DNA of 64,000 bases from Zoroaster sp. YZ-2022 (GCA_029582265.1 CM055828.1:9628402-9692401), one strand, 5' to 3'. Counted from the stretch's first letter, positions 12,101-62,753 are shown. Notes: generated by a model from the letters alone, not told the origin. Numbers and translations: made by a program.

Positions 12101-15100
12101 TTGCATAAATGAGCCATTAATTTGCAGTCACTGCATTCATCTTAAACAAGTACATCGATTCCATGCCCTGTTGAAAGTCTGCTCTGATTGTGACGATACT
12201 GTCCCTTTAACACATATTTTGGTCAAGCTTTTCAAGTTAATTATCCACCTTTTGGTAGAACAAAATCCAACTTTAGCACTTTTGTGAAACCTGTCAGACT
12301 TTTTGAAATGCAACTGTAGCAGTATTTGTTTTCTACACACACACACACACACACACACAAGTGTGTTTTTGCCTGCAATCGGGGACTTCCTTTGTCCAAT
12401 TTCTTTGTCCTGGAAAACGGTTGACATATTGTTCTCCATTGTGATAGCAACCAGGGCCGTATTGTCCATTTTGTTATAGGTCCCCGGTTTGAATGCACAC
12501 ACACACGCACACACATTCTTACACACATTGATTTGTGGGGTATTCCTTTGTTCGTTCTATTATCCCTTTTCTATAGAATTCTCCTGTGGGGTACAAGATT
12601 TCTATAGTTACCTTGTGGGGTCCAATTGTTCCATTGTGTTTTGGACCCCACAACGAATCACGTACACGTCCACACACACACACACACACACACGCACACA
12701 CACGTGTGTAAACACCGGCATTCGGGGACTTCCTTTGTCAAATTCCTTTGTCCAAAAATACGGGGACGGATTGTTCTCCATTGTGAGAGCAACCGGGGAC
12801 CATTGTCCCTTTTGTTATACGTCCCCGGTTTGAATGCGCTCACACACGCACACACACACACACACACACGTGTGTAAACGCCTGCAATCGGGGACATCCT
12901 TTGTCAAATTTCTTTGTCCAAAAAAGCGGGGACATATTGTTCTCCATTGTGATAGCAACCGGGGACTATTGTCCCTTTTGTTATATGTCCCCGGTTTGAA
13001 TGCGCTCACACACGCACACACACACACAAACAAACAAAGACCGACTTATGGGGTACCATTGTCCAAATTGTGTCAATACTCCACAAGTGGCCTCCTGTGC
13101 ACCCCCCCCCCCCCCCCCCCCCACACACACACATGGTGCATCCACAGCCACTGCATGAAGCGCTTTGTATTTTCTCTCCATTGCCAGTCCGGTAATAAAA
13201 AATGAATGAGAATTCCTTTTCCATACTGTATGCATGATCTAGACCATAGCATTACTGTGAATGGGCTTATTTATAGTGACCTCGGTTGGCACAGAGTTGA
13301 ATTATAAGATTACATTCAAAGACCAATGTGGGTTCTTTTACACAAACAATGTGTGTACAATATTTTGGAAATGTTTGGGAGTGGCCTCCTTGAGAAAGAG
13401 GGTAAATTTAAAGACCATACAAAGTGGCTTGATTTTTTTACTCAAAATTGTTCAGTATGTATTTAGTTATTTATATGCAATTCCAAAAAAACATTAAAAC
13501 AAATAAGAAATTGCTGAAAAAATAATGATTTGCAGCCAAAATTCCAGTGGTTGAAATCTGTGACGCCTGTTGGACATTTGCGACCTGTGGCGGCAGCAAA
13601 CATTTTCCTGTTTTTATGACGTACGGGAGCTCGAAAGGAGCTGTCTTAACAACGGTCTGGCTGCCATCCCATTGTCTGTGGCTGTGCATGTACATGTGTG
13701 TATAGGATTCCCCTTGACATACAACTCATGTATTGTGTGTGCGTCCGTGTTTCCAGTGCAGTGTGGACATACGTATATCTACGTGAGGGCGGGGTCATTG
13801 TCAAACTATTAGTCTGGTTGACAGTACCGGCAAGATCACCAAAGGATTATTTTTTATCGGCACAAAACAAGAAGAACCAGGAAGCAGAAATAACCATCAC
13901 TACACTCCATCCATTGACCATCCCTGTACCCCAATCCAGTGACCATCCCTGTACCCCATCCCTGTACCCCAATCCAGTGACCATCAAATTTACTATTCGA
14001 TTAACCCTCCTCCTATTACAAGGGTCAAAATCAGTCAAAATGTTGATATACTTGCCAAGGTATATCTAGTACACTTAAAAGTCAAACACTCTCAAACCTT
14101 AGGTGTAGTAAGTACATTTACAGGTTAAAATGAGTCAACCATTTTTGACTGGTAAAAGCATTGTCTTGTATTGTTGAGGTTGGTCAAAATGACAGTAAAA
14201 ACCAGTCAAAAATGCCCCTGTGTGCACATTTGGATAAACAGTCAAAACAGGCAGTTGCAGTGGCGGACCGTCAGGGGGGGGCTGGGGTAGCAGCCGTCCC
14301 CCGGCCCGTCAGGGGCAGTCCCGGACCCCCCTCCCCAAAGAAAAAAAAAAAAAAAAAAATTTTAATTTTTGTTTTTAACATTCTGGTGGAGGGGGGGGGG
14401 GGTGGTTGGGGGACCGGGCCCGAGCTGGAACTTACACAAATCAACCGGGCCCTTTCTTTATTTTGAGCTCCCCTGAAACCATGAAGTGTAATCATGACGG
14501 GTCTCTCGGAAATCATGTGTGGTTAGGGAATGATGCCTGGTGGGGGGGGGGGCCGACCGTGCGCTCTGCCCCCCGGCCCGGCGGTGACTTGTTCCGCTAC
14601 TGGGCAGTTGACTGATTTTGACCACTATAGCTACTTGCCACTAAAGTGCAGCTATAGTAGGAGGGTTAATACCCCATCCAGTGACCATCCCCATGTCCCA
14701 TCCAGTGACCATCCCTATGCCTCATCCAATGACCATCCCTATGTCCCATCCAATGACCATCCCTATGCCTCATCCAATTGTTCGAAAGTGTGTCTCAAAC
14801 CATTATTTCTTTGTGATCATTTCAATTTTTGTTGACACACTGAGCCAACACTGAATGGAGAGCAGGGTATCCCGACCAGTTTTGTCCCGACCAGTTTTGT
14901 CCAAGTATATAATTTGCATTGCTATCTGCATGACTAGTGTGCATGTTTTGGACTGCAAATATGTACTCTGTTTGTAATAAAAAAAACTACAAAATAGTAA
15001 GTGTTTCAAGCATGTATTTGAGAACACAAAAGGATACTAAGTGCTTGCATGCTTAAATCTACCTTTTGAACCAATGTAAGGTCCCTGAAAATACTTTTGA

Positions 15101-16972
15101 CTAACTGAATACTTATGTTTGTCTGTAGTCATTGAGTCTGATCAGTCTCCACCTCCTGTAGAGGATGCACTATATGAGGATATGCCAGGTGCTTCAGCTA
15201 CATCCACAGGTGATGGTCAGACAGCAGTGGCTGTCTATGATTACCAAGCAAGTAAGTTAATAGCACACAATGCACAGTTTCTGAATCTGCAATGTTAATA
15301 AACTCCTCAAAAAAAGTTCGGAAACTCAAGTTTGACTGACGATTTCTCTCTTGTTACCAACTCATTTTCCTTGCATTTGGTATCATTGGAAAGCCCTGTT
15401 ATTCCTCTTTACAATGATGTGCCATTTGTTATGATTACGCAATTGGGGGATGTGCAGCACAGCTGAATATGGGGGTGGGTGTAAAGTGAAATGTTGCAAA
15501 ATGCATTGCTATTGTCAAAAGTGTATTGACTCTTGCTGTTAGGAGTTGTTTGGAAGATGGATTGTCTTGAATGATTGTCTACTTACTAACCAATATTTAA
15601 AGGTTTTAGGCCATAAATGTGCGGGAAAAGTTCAGATATCCACATGGCCTGTCACAATAAATTGCCTCCGGGATAGCAACTCTGTTGTTAATGTGGTTGA
15701 GTTTCAAACAGAGTAAAAGAATTTGTCATTTTCTGCACTCAAACACCCAGTAATTCTCCATCAGTAACAACAAATCTCTCTCACAGTACAATGAAACTCT
15801 CTATCACTAACAAAAGAAAAAACAAGACGTAAGGAAAGTCTTTTTTTCTGGTTTAATCATTGAACAGCTTCCTTCATTGAACAAACAATGTTAAGTCAAG
15901 AGCCTCCTCCAAGCAAAAGGGGAATGCACTGTATGACAATAGCAATGCATTTTGCAACATTTCACTTTACACCCACCCCCATATTCAGCTGTGCTGCACA
16001 TCCCCCAATTGCGTAATCATAACAAATGGCACATCATTGTAAAGAGGAATAACAGGGCTTTCCAATGATACCAAATGCAAGGAAAATGAGTTGGTAACAA
16101 GAGAGAAATCGTCAGTCTAACTTGAGTGTCCGAACTTTTTTTGAGGAGTTTATTTACAATTGGAATTCAGTTTAGCAAAAAAGTCATCAAAATTACGTAT
16201 TTACTGAAACTGCACTGTTTATAATATGACCTTATTATTGCATTATTATTTTCTTTATACTAAATTGTGAGAGCTCTTTTTGTTTGCAGATGGTGAAGAT
16301 GAATTGTCCTTTGACCCCGGTGATGTCATCACTGACATTGATCAGGTAATAGGAAAATCATTGTTTCTAATTTACATAGCAAAAGCATAATTTGATACCT
16401 CACCTTGACTTTTTTAGTACACTTGAAGTTAGCATTAGAACCATAGTAATTTACAACCACATATGTAATCAAATTATTGGTGATGGTATAAATGTCTTGA
16501 GAAATAATTATATTCTTGGAAAACAAAATCTATTTATAGGGAAGGTACAACATTGGTTATTTTCAGATTATCAAATTGACAAAATATAATCTGAAAACTT
16601 GTGTAAAGTTGGTACACTTATCAATCATCCTGAGAAATTGTTTTGTCTGAAATGATTTAATCTTAGAGAAATAGGAATTGTAATGTTGAATTATTAAAAA
16701 AGAAAGAAAAAACCATGTGGGCACCTGTGATGAAATTTTCACAGGTTAGTTTGTTAATGCTTGTGAAAGAAGGGTGTGTTGAAACTGTGTTGTATGGACT
16801 TTACAAATAAATTAAATAAATTATATAATCCTTTAATTGCTAATGATTGCTTGAGTTAATGATTTACTTATTGTGACCTTTGAACTCTTGACAGATTGAT
16901 AGTGGATGGTGGATGGGGTCATGTCATGGAGCTAGGGGGCTTTTTCCTGCTAACTACGTGGAGCTTCAGTAA
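3018..16972 (+). CDS. CTTN: Cortactin, 3' eleven exons (C-terminal 442 residues)
   Basis: Cortactin binds F-actin through tandem repeats and, through an N-terminal acidic region, activates Arp2/3 at the cell cortex. Its SH3 domain recruits N-WASP, dynamin and others. Exons: 3018-3183, 4100-4155, 4586-4640, 5022-5132, 6395-6631, 6791-6852, 7648-7734, 8241-8538, 15129-15251, 16290-16345, 16895-16972. All junctions are AG/GT with matching phases. The protein has four full 37-residue repeats ([20 protein letters not shown] type) and one partial, a charged helical stretch, a Pro/Glu-rich region and an SH3 domain (ALYDY-like AVYDYQA, then [22 protein letters not shown]). The first exon opens with the end of an earlier repeat, so the Arp2/3-binding N terminus and at least one repeat exon lie upstream. 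HCLS1 is the only close alternative and is a vertebrate paralogue. Confidence 0.93.
3290..3385 (+). mobile_element. Fragment of the GGGGCAGTATCGTCAC MITE family
   Basis: The stretch with agactttcaacagggcatgg and tagtttaagatgaacacagt matches one half of the MITEs at 11997-12210 and 39406-39630. The terminal inverted repeats are missing, so it is a solo internal fragment in a cortactin intron. The rest of this intron (to 4099) shows nothing recognisable. Confidence 0.6.
4100..4155 (+). CDS. CTTN: Cortactin exon: first half of a repeat
   Basis: Acceptor tacacag, donor GTAATA. It encodes [19 protein letters not shown], the actin-binding repeat core. The repeat is split between this exon and the next. 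Confidence 0.9.
4586..4640 (+). CDS. CTTN: Cortactin exon: second half of a repeat
   Basis: Acceptor ttcag, donor GTAAGA. It encodes [18 protein letters not shown] and completes the repeat begun in the preceding exon. Confidence 0.9.
5022..5132 (+). CDS. CTTN: Cortactin exon: one complete repeat
   Basis: Acceptor cctctag, donor GTCTGA, which is weaker than its neighbours. A symmetric 111-base exon encoding exactly one 37-residue repeat ([19 protein letters not shown], then [18 protein letters not shown]). One exon for one repeat explains how repeat number can change in this family. Confidence 0.92.
5224..5565. mobile_element. MITE with AAAGGGAAGGTACAAC ends
   Basis: The left end reads aaagggaaggtacaacatt and the right end reads aagttgtacctttacttt, an inverted match about 340 bases apart, with no coding capacity. 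Similar ends occur near 16540 and at 18900-19123. The right end runs directly into the first unit of the 75-bp minisatellite. Confidence 0.5.
5556..6045. repeat. 75-bp minisatellite, about 6.5 copies
   Basis: Nearly identical 75-bp units containing gcttgcacatatataagcat and tctgttgtcaacttgagaaa. Because 75 is divisible by three and the unit lacks stops in one frame on each strand, both strands show long open frames (178 and 186 residues). I treat these as artefacts of the repeat inside a cortactin intron. Confidence 0.92.
6395..6631 (+). CDS. CTTN: Cortactin exon: last full repeat, partial repeat and linker
   Basis: Acceptor gcacag, donor GTAAGT. It encodes [19 protein letters not shown] with its second half, then a shortened final repeat ([18 protein letters not shown]) and the linker [17 protein letters not shown]. 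The partial last repeat is usual for cortactins. Confidence 0.92.
6791..6852 (+). CDS. CTTN: Cortactin exon: start of the helical region
   Basis: Acceptor ccatag, donor GTAATT. It encodes [21 protein letters not shown], matching the conserved LKAKFE start of the cortactin helical segment. Confidence 0.9.
6896..7106. repeat. 20-bp minisatellite
   Basis: About ten perfect copies of catcatcatcagcttgatta, preceded by one diverged unit. Perfect periodicity without unique spacers rules out a CRISPR-like reading. The rest of the intron to 7647 holds a SINE tail fragment at about 7475-7545 (acacaaacaggacaaaacag), shared with the SINE at 34491-34770. Confidence 0.93.
7648..7734 (+). CDS. CTTN: Cortactin exon: charged helix
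   Basis: Acceptor tttaag, donor GTAATC, phase 0 at both ends. Twenty-nine residues, almost all Glu, Lys, Arg, Gln and Ala (for example [18 protein letters not shown]), continue the predicted alpha-helix. Confidence 0.88.
8241..8538 (+). CDS. CTTN: Cortactin exon: proline/acidic region
   Basis: Acceptor tttcag, donor GTAGCA. It finishes the helix ([15 protein letters not shown]) and then encodes a Pro/Glu-rich low-complexity region with PELPPPRQ and repeated EPEPEP blocks. Tyrosines in acidic context ([16 protein letters not shown]) resemble the Src-family phosphorylation region of vertebrate cortactin. Confidence 0.9.
9314..10681 (-). pseudogene. LINE reverse transcriptase
   Basis: 455 residues. 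Motifs in order: [59 protein letters not shown], and the catalytic box KFADDSAMV. It ends at a frame break just before the C-terminal segment at 8847-9323, which continues with a [13 protein letters not shown] sequence and a cysteine/histidine-containing tail. Confidence 0.88.
10545..11414 (-). pseudogene. LINE apurinic/apyrimidinic-type endonuclease
   Basis: Carries the usual order of EEP endonuclase motifs: [21 protein letters not shown] and GRADHNLI (the SDH-type catalytic motif, here ADH). In the element it nicks target DNA for target-primed reverse transcription. It runs out of frame at [11 protein letters not shown], where the RT frame takes over. Confidence 0.85.
11428..11799 (-). pseudogene. 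LINE leader ORF and start of endonuclease
   Basis: 123 residues. A hydrophobic stretch near residues 10-24 ([16 protein letters not shown]) looks like a signal or membrane segment. A basic stretch follows ([19 protein letters not shown]), then [16 protein letters not shown], the opening of a LINE endonuclease domain. The frame breaks at the boundary with the next ORF. Confidence 0.7.
11997..12210 (-). mobile_element. MITE, GGGGCAGTATCGTCAC family, copy 1
   Basis: A palindromic element of about 214 bp. The left end reads aggggcactgtcgtcac and the right end gtgacgatactgtcccttt; the interior is also partly palindromic (catgataaggtcatattact). It is the reverse complement of the copy at 39406-39630 over its whole length. 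It directly abuts the 5' side of the broken LINE. Confidence 0.8.
12335..13135. repeat. (CA)n tracts alternating with a 165-bp unit
   Basis: Four (CA)n blocks are interspersed with copies of a unit containing atcggggacttcctttgtc, attgttctccattgtgatag and gtccccggtttgaatgc. The last copies are 165 bp apart. It ends in poly-C (13100-13122) and CA. His/Thr and Cys/Val-rich open frames on both strands are repeat artefacts. From 13136 to 14000 I see only intron sequence, apart from short ccatccctgtaccccaatcc repeats at 13910-13985. Confidence 0.88.
14001..14669. mobile_element. piggyBac-like MITE (TTAA ends) split by a hAT element
   Basis: Begins ttaaccctcctcctattaca and ends tagtaggagggttaa: inverted CCCTCC-type ends inside TTAA, the target duplication of piggyBac-class elements. 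The interior (gtcaaaatcagtcaaaatgt and similar) matches the copy at 39818-40107 in the opposite orientation. A 345-bp hAT MITE is inserted at 14258-14602. Confidence 0.75.
14258..14602. mobile_element. hAT MITE with perfect 8-bp target duplication
   Basis: Starts CAGTGGCGGACC and ends TTCCGCTACTG, imperfect terminal inverted repeats of the hAT type. It is flanked by a perfect 8-bp duplication, GGCAGTTG, at 14250-14257 and 14603-14610. The interior is low complexity with poly-A, poly-G and GC-rich stretches and cannot code for a transposase. Confidence 0.85.
14670..15128. other. Cortactin intron end, short repeats
   Basis: Contains five or six copies of a short unit (ccatccagtgaccatccc type) at 14677-14780 and otherwise unremarkable A/T-rich intron up to the SH3 exon acceptor. 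Confidence 0.6.
15129..15251 (+). CDS. CTTN: Cortactin exon: linker and start of SH3
   Basis: Acceptor ctgtag, donor GTAAGT. It encodes [15 protein letters not shown], a linker, and the first SH3 strand ([10 protein letters not shown]) with the conserved ALYDY-type motif. Confidence 0.92.
15301..16150. mobile_element. Tc1/mariner-type MITE with 217-bp inverted repeats
   Basis: Begins AACTCCTCAAAAAAAGTTCG and ends with its complement, flanked by TA on both sides (15299-15300, 16151-16152). The arms at 15301-15517 and 15934-16150 are almost perfectly complementary, around a 416-bp unique centre without coding capacity. The TA duplication points to the Tc1/mariner class. It sits in the intron between the two SH3-start exons of cortactin. 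Confidence 0.88.
16290..16345 (+). CDS. CTTN: Cortactin exon: middle of SH3
   Basis: Acceptor tttgcag, donor GTAATA. It encodes [19 protein letters not shown], the RT-loop and diverging-turn part of the SH3 domain. Confidence 0.93.
16895..16972 (+). CDS. CTTN: Cortactin last exon: end of SH3 and stop
   Basis: Acceptor ttgacag. It encodes [20 protein letters not shown] then YVELQ and a TAA stop. The WW pair, the GLFPANYV motif and termination just after the domain are as in cortactin. Confidence 0.95.
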   Translation: MDSGWWMGSCHGARGLFPANYVELQ

Positions 16973-19692
16973 ACGTCCTATCATCCGTTTATCATCAGCA
17001 ACAAATTCTCATTCCATAAGGTGGCCTCAATTGTTCAGTGTGGCCTCTTTGTTCAGATTGCCATAATACATGATCTGGAAATGTTTGAAAATCTTTTGAA
17101 AAGATTCATCATAAAAAATTCACTACATATCAGATCTGATAATACGACTGTGTAGGGTGCCCAGAATGTCTTATGGTCATACTCTGGTTCAATGTTCAAA
17201 CTGAATCCAAGTTAAAGGACTGATACATAAATAAGGTTACGAAAGACAGGATCTCTTCTGGTAAGAGTAGAGCAGTGATTGGCACAACATAACAATGGGA
17301 TAGAATTGGTCAACACCAATGCAAAGCTTCAAATCTTTCATTCAGACTTAGATTCTGATAACACAAGGATTGGAATGTTTGAATCTTCAATAAAAGGCAT
17401 TAGTTAAGAAGTCTGGATCTTAATACGTTATGCCTTAAAGCTTTTGACTACAGTAGATTTCAAACATTTCCAGTTCAATGGTGATTGGTGTAACTGCTTT
17501 TGAAAAACTCAAATTGTGATTTATTGCATTTATGTAATGCTTTTCTTCTTGTATTATATTAAATGAACTGTGACCAAGCATTATTTTATATACATTTCAT
17601 ATTCAGTACATATTGGGTCAGTAAAGGAAATTGAAAGTTTATTGGCCTTAGGCCAAAAAACGTCTGCAGTTTCTGGTCTGTGTGTGTAACCTAAGACCAG
17701 CGTGTTTTCTTTTATTGGCTATGAAATGAAGTCCAATTGAAGCCCAAATTGTTGGATCGATTGGAATTTTACTGCGCTGTTTTAAATGACTTTTTTCACA
17801 TAGAGGTATGACCGTTTGCCCGATTTGTGAGGCCTCTCTTAGCCGCCATACTTTCTGTATGGGAAATTTGGTCTGGTTCCAATAACAGCGTATACATATC
17901 ACTGTCTAGTTTAGAAATTGAAATAGACATACTTGTTGCTATGCATACAATATGGGTTTAGGTGGGCCTATGCACACTGTGCCTTCTTTTATACTTTCTA
18001 TTCTATTCTTTCATAAGCATTTTTGTACATGTATGAGGATACTAATCAGGAAACCTTTGGGTGACAATAACACCCTCAAGTTACACCATAATGGATGAGG
18101 GTAACCACAAAAAACATCTGTATTTGCTCTCTATTCTAGCATCTAGCTTTATTATACACAACTTTACATGTGAAAAATAATACAAAGCATTCCTTTTGGT
18201 ATAAAATAATATTTATCCAACACCAATCAGTAGTATTAATTTTAACATAATTAGAACCAAATGAATAAGTTGTATTAACAGTTTATAAAATGAATTTTAA
18301 AATCTGGAAGCAAGGATCAAAAGTTCAATTGAAAGTGCTTTAGCCAAATGCAATAAATCGTAAGCTTGCAAATAATGAATAGATACAAGTATTTCTTTTA
18401 GCAAAATGTCACACACCAGCTGTTAAATTTGGCAGAGTCCTTGGGTGATATAGGATCTCACTTTGGTACAGTCCTTTATCATCTGTTGACATGTCCCATC
18501 AGTGTATATCCTGGAGTAAAGACCAATATTGTCTTGTGTTCTATCGATCAATGATACATGTAGTTGCTCTTGAGACAAGTCATGAAGGGCTTATTGACAG
18601 TAACATGATGTCTATTTGAGAGAGTTCAAGTTTTTGCATTTAGGATATCAAAGACATTAGCAAGATATCAGGAATAACATGGATATAGCCCAATTTTCTG
18701 GAGTAATAAATATGAATATTTCCGTACAAGCTGCTCCTATGTTTGTAAAAAGGATGAAGATTAAGCATAATATATAATCACATGTACTATCATTACAAAT
18801 GCTATCTACATGTTTTACCAATTTAATTAGGCTTTAAAACATTTTGATTTCTTGAATGGCAAGCTGTAATACTAATATTTGCATTAATGCATGCAGTTTA
18901 GGAAGATACAGCATTGGTATATTTAGCAATGTACATTCATTTCAACCCTCTAGTTTACAAGAAACATACAACTAACCTGTGAAAATTTCATCACAATAGG
19001 TGCTCAAATTTCTGAAAAAACAACGAACACAATTTCTCAGGATGATTGATACCTGTACAAACTTCACACCAAGCATATTTTTTGATAAGCTGTTAATTAC
19101 CAATGTTTTTCGTTCCCTTTAAACTATTAAGATTTCTATATGATCATGGCAGTAAAGCTTTGATTGAATTACAGACATAACGATCATACAGGTTGCTGGA
19201 ATTTTAATCATAAGAATATTGATTGGTTGAATTGTGAATACACAGGATCTAAAGTGTTTTCCAAGTTACAAAAATGTATAATTTGGAATGGCTATATGAT
19301 GTTTTTTCTCCTTTTGAAGCTGGTTGATTCCTTTTACATTGTACACAGAAATGAATACTCTTATCCTTTGTAAATGTTTATTAAAAGTCCTACCACTAAT
19401 TCAATTTTGCCAATAATAAAAACCTCTTTATTAGAAAAAAAGTATAAAATCATTGTGTGGAAGATGTATACATTTTATTTTTCTAAACATTTACACAAAT
19501 GTACACGTTTGTTAATAATCAAATTTTTATTTTAGGTTGTCCTTTTACAGATCATACCCTTCCTAACGTATGATTTGTTTAGATGTTGTCTTGTCATGTA
19601 TTAGTCATGAATTAGAACAGAAATTCTGTTCTGGTATAAAGTTATCTGTACACATAATAAAAATGCACAAGTTTTCTTTTCTAATCTTCAAA
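16973..19692. other. Convergent intergenic region between CTTN and SETX
   Basis: Holds both 3' UTRs. A possible CTTN polyadenylation signal, aataaa, lies at 17389-17394. On the minus strand, candidate SETX signals lie at 19526-19531 and 19427-19432 (tttatt on the plus strand). A MITE-like copy with ggaagatacagcattggt and accaatgtttttcgttccc ends occupies about 18900-19123. No further coding sequence is seen. Confidence 0.6.
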
Positions 19693-59953
<40,261 letters not shown>

Positions 59954-60179
59954 CTAACACAGAAAAAACATAATTAAATCCTTTACCCAAACAAAATGTT
60001 TTCATGAGAATTACATGCATAACTACTTTGATACAAAATAAGCAACAAATAATGTATTGGCATAAAGGAATTCTTTTATGCATGTATAATACAGTACAAC
60101 CCTAGTATAAGGTACTGGGGGTGTAGGCTACTTGATGTTTATCATATTTAAAGATGTGTCTGATCACCTGCTTTACATC

Positions 60180-62290
60180 AAGGGGTGCTGCATGCACATT
60201 ATTAGTAAGTGAGGCTATAGATGAAAGGGTGCTACATTATTAGTAAGTGAGGCTATAGATGAAAGGGTGCTGCATGCACATTTTTGGTATGTGAGGCTAT
60301 AGATGAAAGGGTGCTGCAGGCACATTATTAGTAAGTGAGGCTATAGATGAAAGGGTGCTGCATGCACATTATTGGTATGTGAGGCTATAGATGAAAGGGT
60401 GCTGCATGCACATTTTTGGTATGTGAGGCTATAGATGAAAGGGTGCTGCAGGCACATTATTCGTAAGTGAGGCTATAGATGAAAGGGTGCTGCATGCACA
60501 TTATTGGTATGTGAGGCTATAGATGAAAGGGTGCTGCAGGCACATTATTGGTATGTGAGGCTATAGATGAAATGGTGCTGCAGGCACATTATTAGTGAGG
60601 CTATAGATGAAAGAGTGCTGCATGCACATTAATGGTATGTGAGGCTATAGATGAAAGGGTGCTGGATGCACATTATTGGTATGTGAGGCTACAGATGAAA
60701 GGGTGCTGCATGCACATTATTGGTATGTGAGGCTACAGATGATAGGGTGCTGCATGCACATTATTGGTATGTGAGGCTATAGATGAAAGAGTGCTGCATG
60801 CACATTATTAGTAAGTGAGGCTATAGATGAAAGGGTGCTGCATGCACATTATTGGTATGTGAGGCTATAGATGAAAGGGTGCTGGGTGCACATTATTGGT
60901 ATGTGAGGCTATAGATGAAAGGGTGCTGCATGCACATTATTGGTATGTGAGGCTACAGATGAAAGGGTGCTGCATGCACATTATTGGTATGTGAGGCTAT
61001 AGATGAAATGGTGCTGCAGGCACATTATTAGTGAGGCTATAGATGAAAGGGTGCTGCATGCACATTAATGGTATGTGAGGCTATAGATGAAAGGGTGCTG
61101 GATGCACATTATTGGTATGTGAGGCTACAGATGAAAGGGTGCTGCATGCACATTATTGGTATGTGAGGCTACAGATGATAGGGTGCTGCATGCACATTAT
61201 TGGTATGTGAGGCTATAGATGAAAGAGTGCTGCATGCACATTATTAGTAAGTGAGGCTATAGATGAAAGGGTGCTGCATGCACATTATTGGTATGTGAGG
61301 CTATAGATGAAAGGGTGCTGGGTGCACATTATTGGTATGTGAGGCTATAGATGAAAGGGTGCTGCATGCACATTATTGGTATGTGAGGCTACAGATGAAA
61401 GGGTGCTGCATGCACATTATTGGTATGTGAGGCTATAGATGATAGGGTGCTGCATGCACATTATTGGTATGTGAGGCTATAGATGAAAGGGTGCTGCATG
61501 CACATTATTGGTATGTGAGGCTATAGATGAAAGGGTGTTGCATGCACATTATTGGTATGTGAGGCTATAGATGAAAGGGTGCTGCATGCACATTATTGGT
61601 ATGTGAGGCTATAGATGAAAGGGTGCTGCATGCACATTATTGGTAGATGATAGGGTGCTGCATGCACATTATTGGTATGTGAGGCTATAGATGAAAGGGT
61701 GTTGCATGCACATTATTGGTATGTGAGGCTATAGATGAAAGGGTGCTGGATGCACATTATTGGTATGTGAGGCTACAGATGAAAGGGTGCTGCATGCACA
61801 TTATTGGTAGATGATAGGGTGCTGCATGCACATTATTGGTAGATGATAGGGTGCTGCATGCACATTATTGGTAGATGATAGGGTGCTGCATGCACATTAT
61901 TGGTATGTGAGGCTATAGATGAAAGGGTGCTGCATGCACATTATTAGTAAGTGAGGCTATAGATGAAAGGGTGCTGCATTATTGGTATGTGAGGCTATAG
62001 ATGAAATGGTGCTGCATGCACATTATTAGTGAGGCTATAGATGAAAGGGTGCTGCATGCACATTATTGGTATGTGAGGCTATAGATGAAAGGGTGCTGCA
62101 TGAACATTATTAGTAAGTGAGGCTATAGATGAAATGGTGCTGCATGCACATTATTAGTGAGGCTATAGATGAAAGGGTGCTGCATGCACATTATTGGTAT
62201 GTGAGGCTATAGATGAAAGGGTGCTGCATGAACATTATTAGTAAGTGAGGCTATAGATGAAAGGGTGCTGCATTATTGGTATGTGAGGCT
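60180..62290. repeat. 44-bp satellite, about 48 copies, with higher-order period
   Basis: Units read gtgaggctatagatgaaagg, gtgctgcatgcacattattg, gtat. Variants (attagtaa, ctgcaggcac, ctggatgcac, gatgatagggtg) recur in order: the pair 'cacattattagtgagg' then 'cacattaatgg' appears at about 60590-60635 and again 436 bp later, giving a higher-order unit of about ten monomers. A segment near 61800-61900 is built of a shorter unit (tggtagatgatagggtgctg). Confidence 0.95.
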
Positions 62291-62335
62291 ATGGATCGGC
62301 ACGGCCGTAACCTAATCTGTCTTAAGTCCTTCCGG

Positions 62336-62413
62336 GCACACAACGAATTGTTACATTTTATTTTATATATATATTTTATATATATATATATATATTTTAT
62401 ATATATATATATA

Positions 62414-62444
<31 letters not shown>

Positions 62445-62450
62445 ATTTTG
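62336..62450. repeat. (TA)n tract left of hairpin element A
   Basis: TA repeats broken by TTTTA. Further (TA)n tracts lie at 62719-62770, 62925-63004 and 63275-63420 (the longest, about 146 bp) and 63688-63705. They separate the elements of this region. Ile-Tyr open frames are artefacts. Confidence 0.95.
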
Positions 62451-62454
62451 AATT

Positions 62455-62707
62455 CGGATATCGGGCGACCATCGGTCGAATTGCCATACAGTTGTGCACA
62501 AAATGTCCCTTCTTTTTTTCCCTTTTCTGTTTTATCCTTCAATACCAAAATCAGGAAACTTGCTTAAATTAGACCAAGGAAGAGATCTGGGCTTTAAAAA
62601 TCAGTAATTTTTTTCTAAAATAAAGCTGTGGCGATAAGGCGACCGGAAACGGTCGCCTTATCGCAGAGAAATATATATTTCTATAGAAGTCGGTCGCCCT
62701 ATGTCCG
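62455..62707 (+). mobile_element. TA-embedded hairpin element, copy A
   Basis: Ends are inverted: CGGATATCGGGCGACC at the left against GGTCGCCCTATGTCCG at the right (14 of 16 bases complementary). Near the right end, 62631-62664 forms a perfect 15-bp stem, GCGATAAGGCGACCG/CGGTCGCCTTATCGC, closed by a GAAA tetraloop. It is 253 bp with no coding frame and lies between (TA)n tracts. Confidence 0.8.
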
Positions 62708-62715
62708 AACAAGTA

Positions 62716-62753
<38 letters not shown>

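Noticed and set aside
12137..13235. Cys/Val- and His/Thr-rich frames on both strands
   Set aside because: They come from (CA)n/(GT)n tracts and the 165-bp repeat.
14161..14835. Frames of about 100 residues with poly-Lys and Gly-rich stretches
   Set aside because: They lie across poly-A/poly-G low-complexity DNA of a hAT MITE and short tandem repeats.
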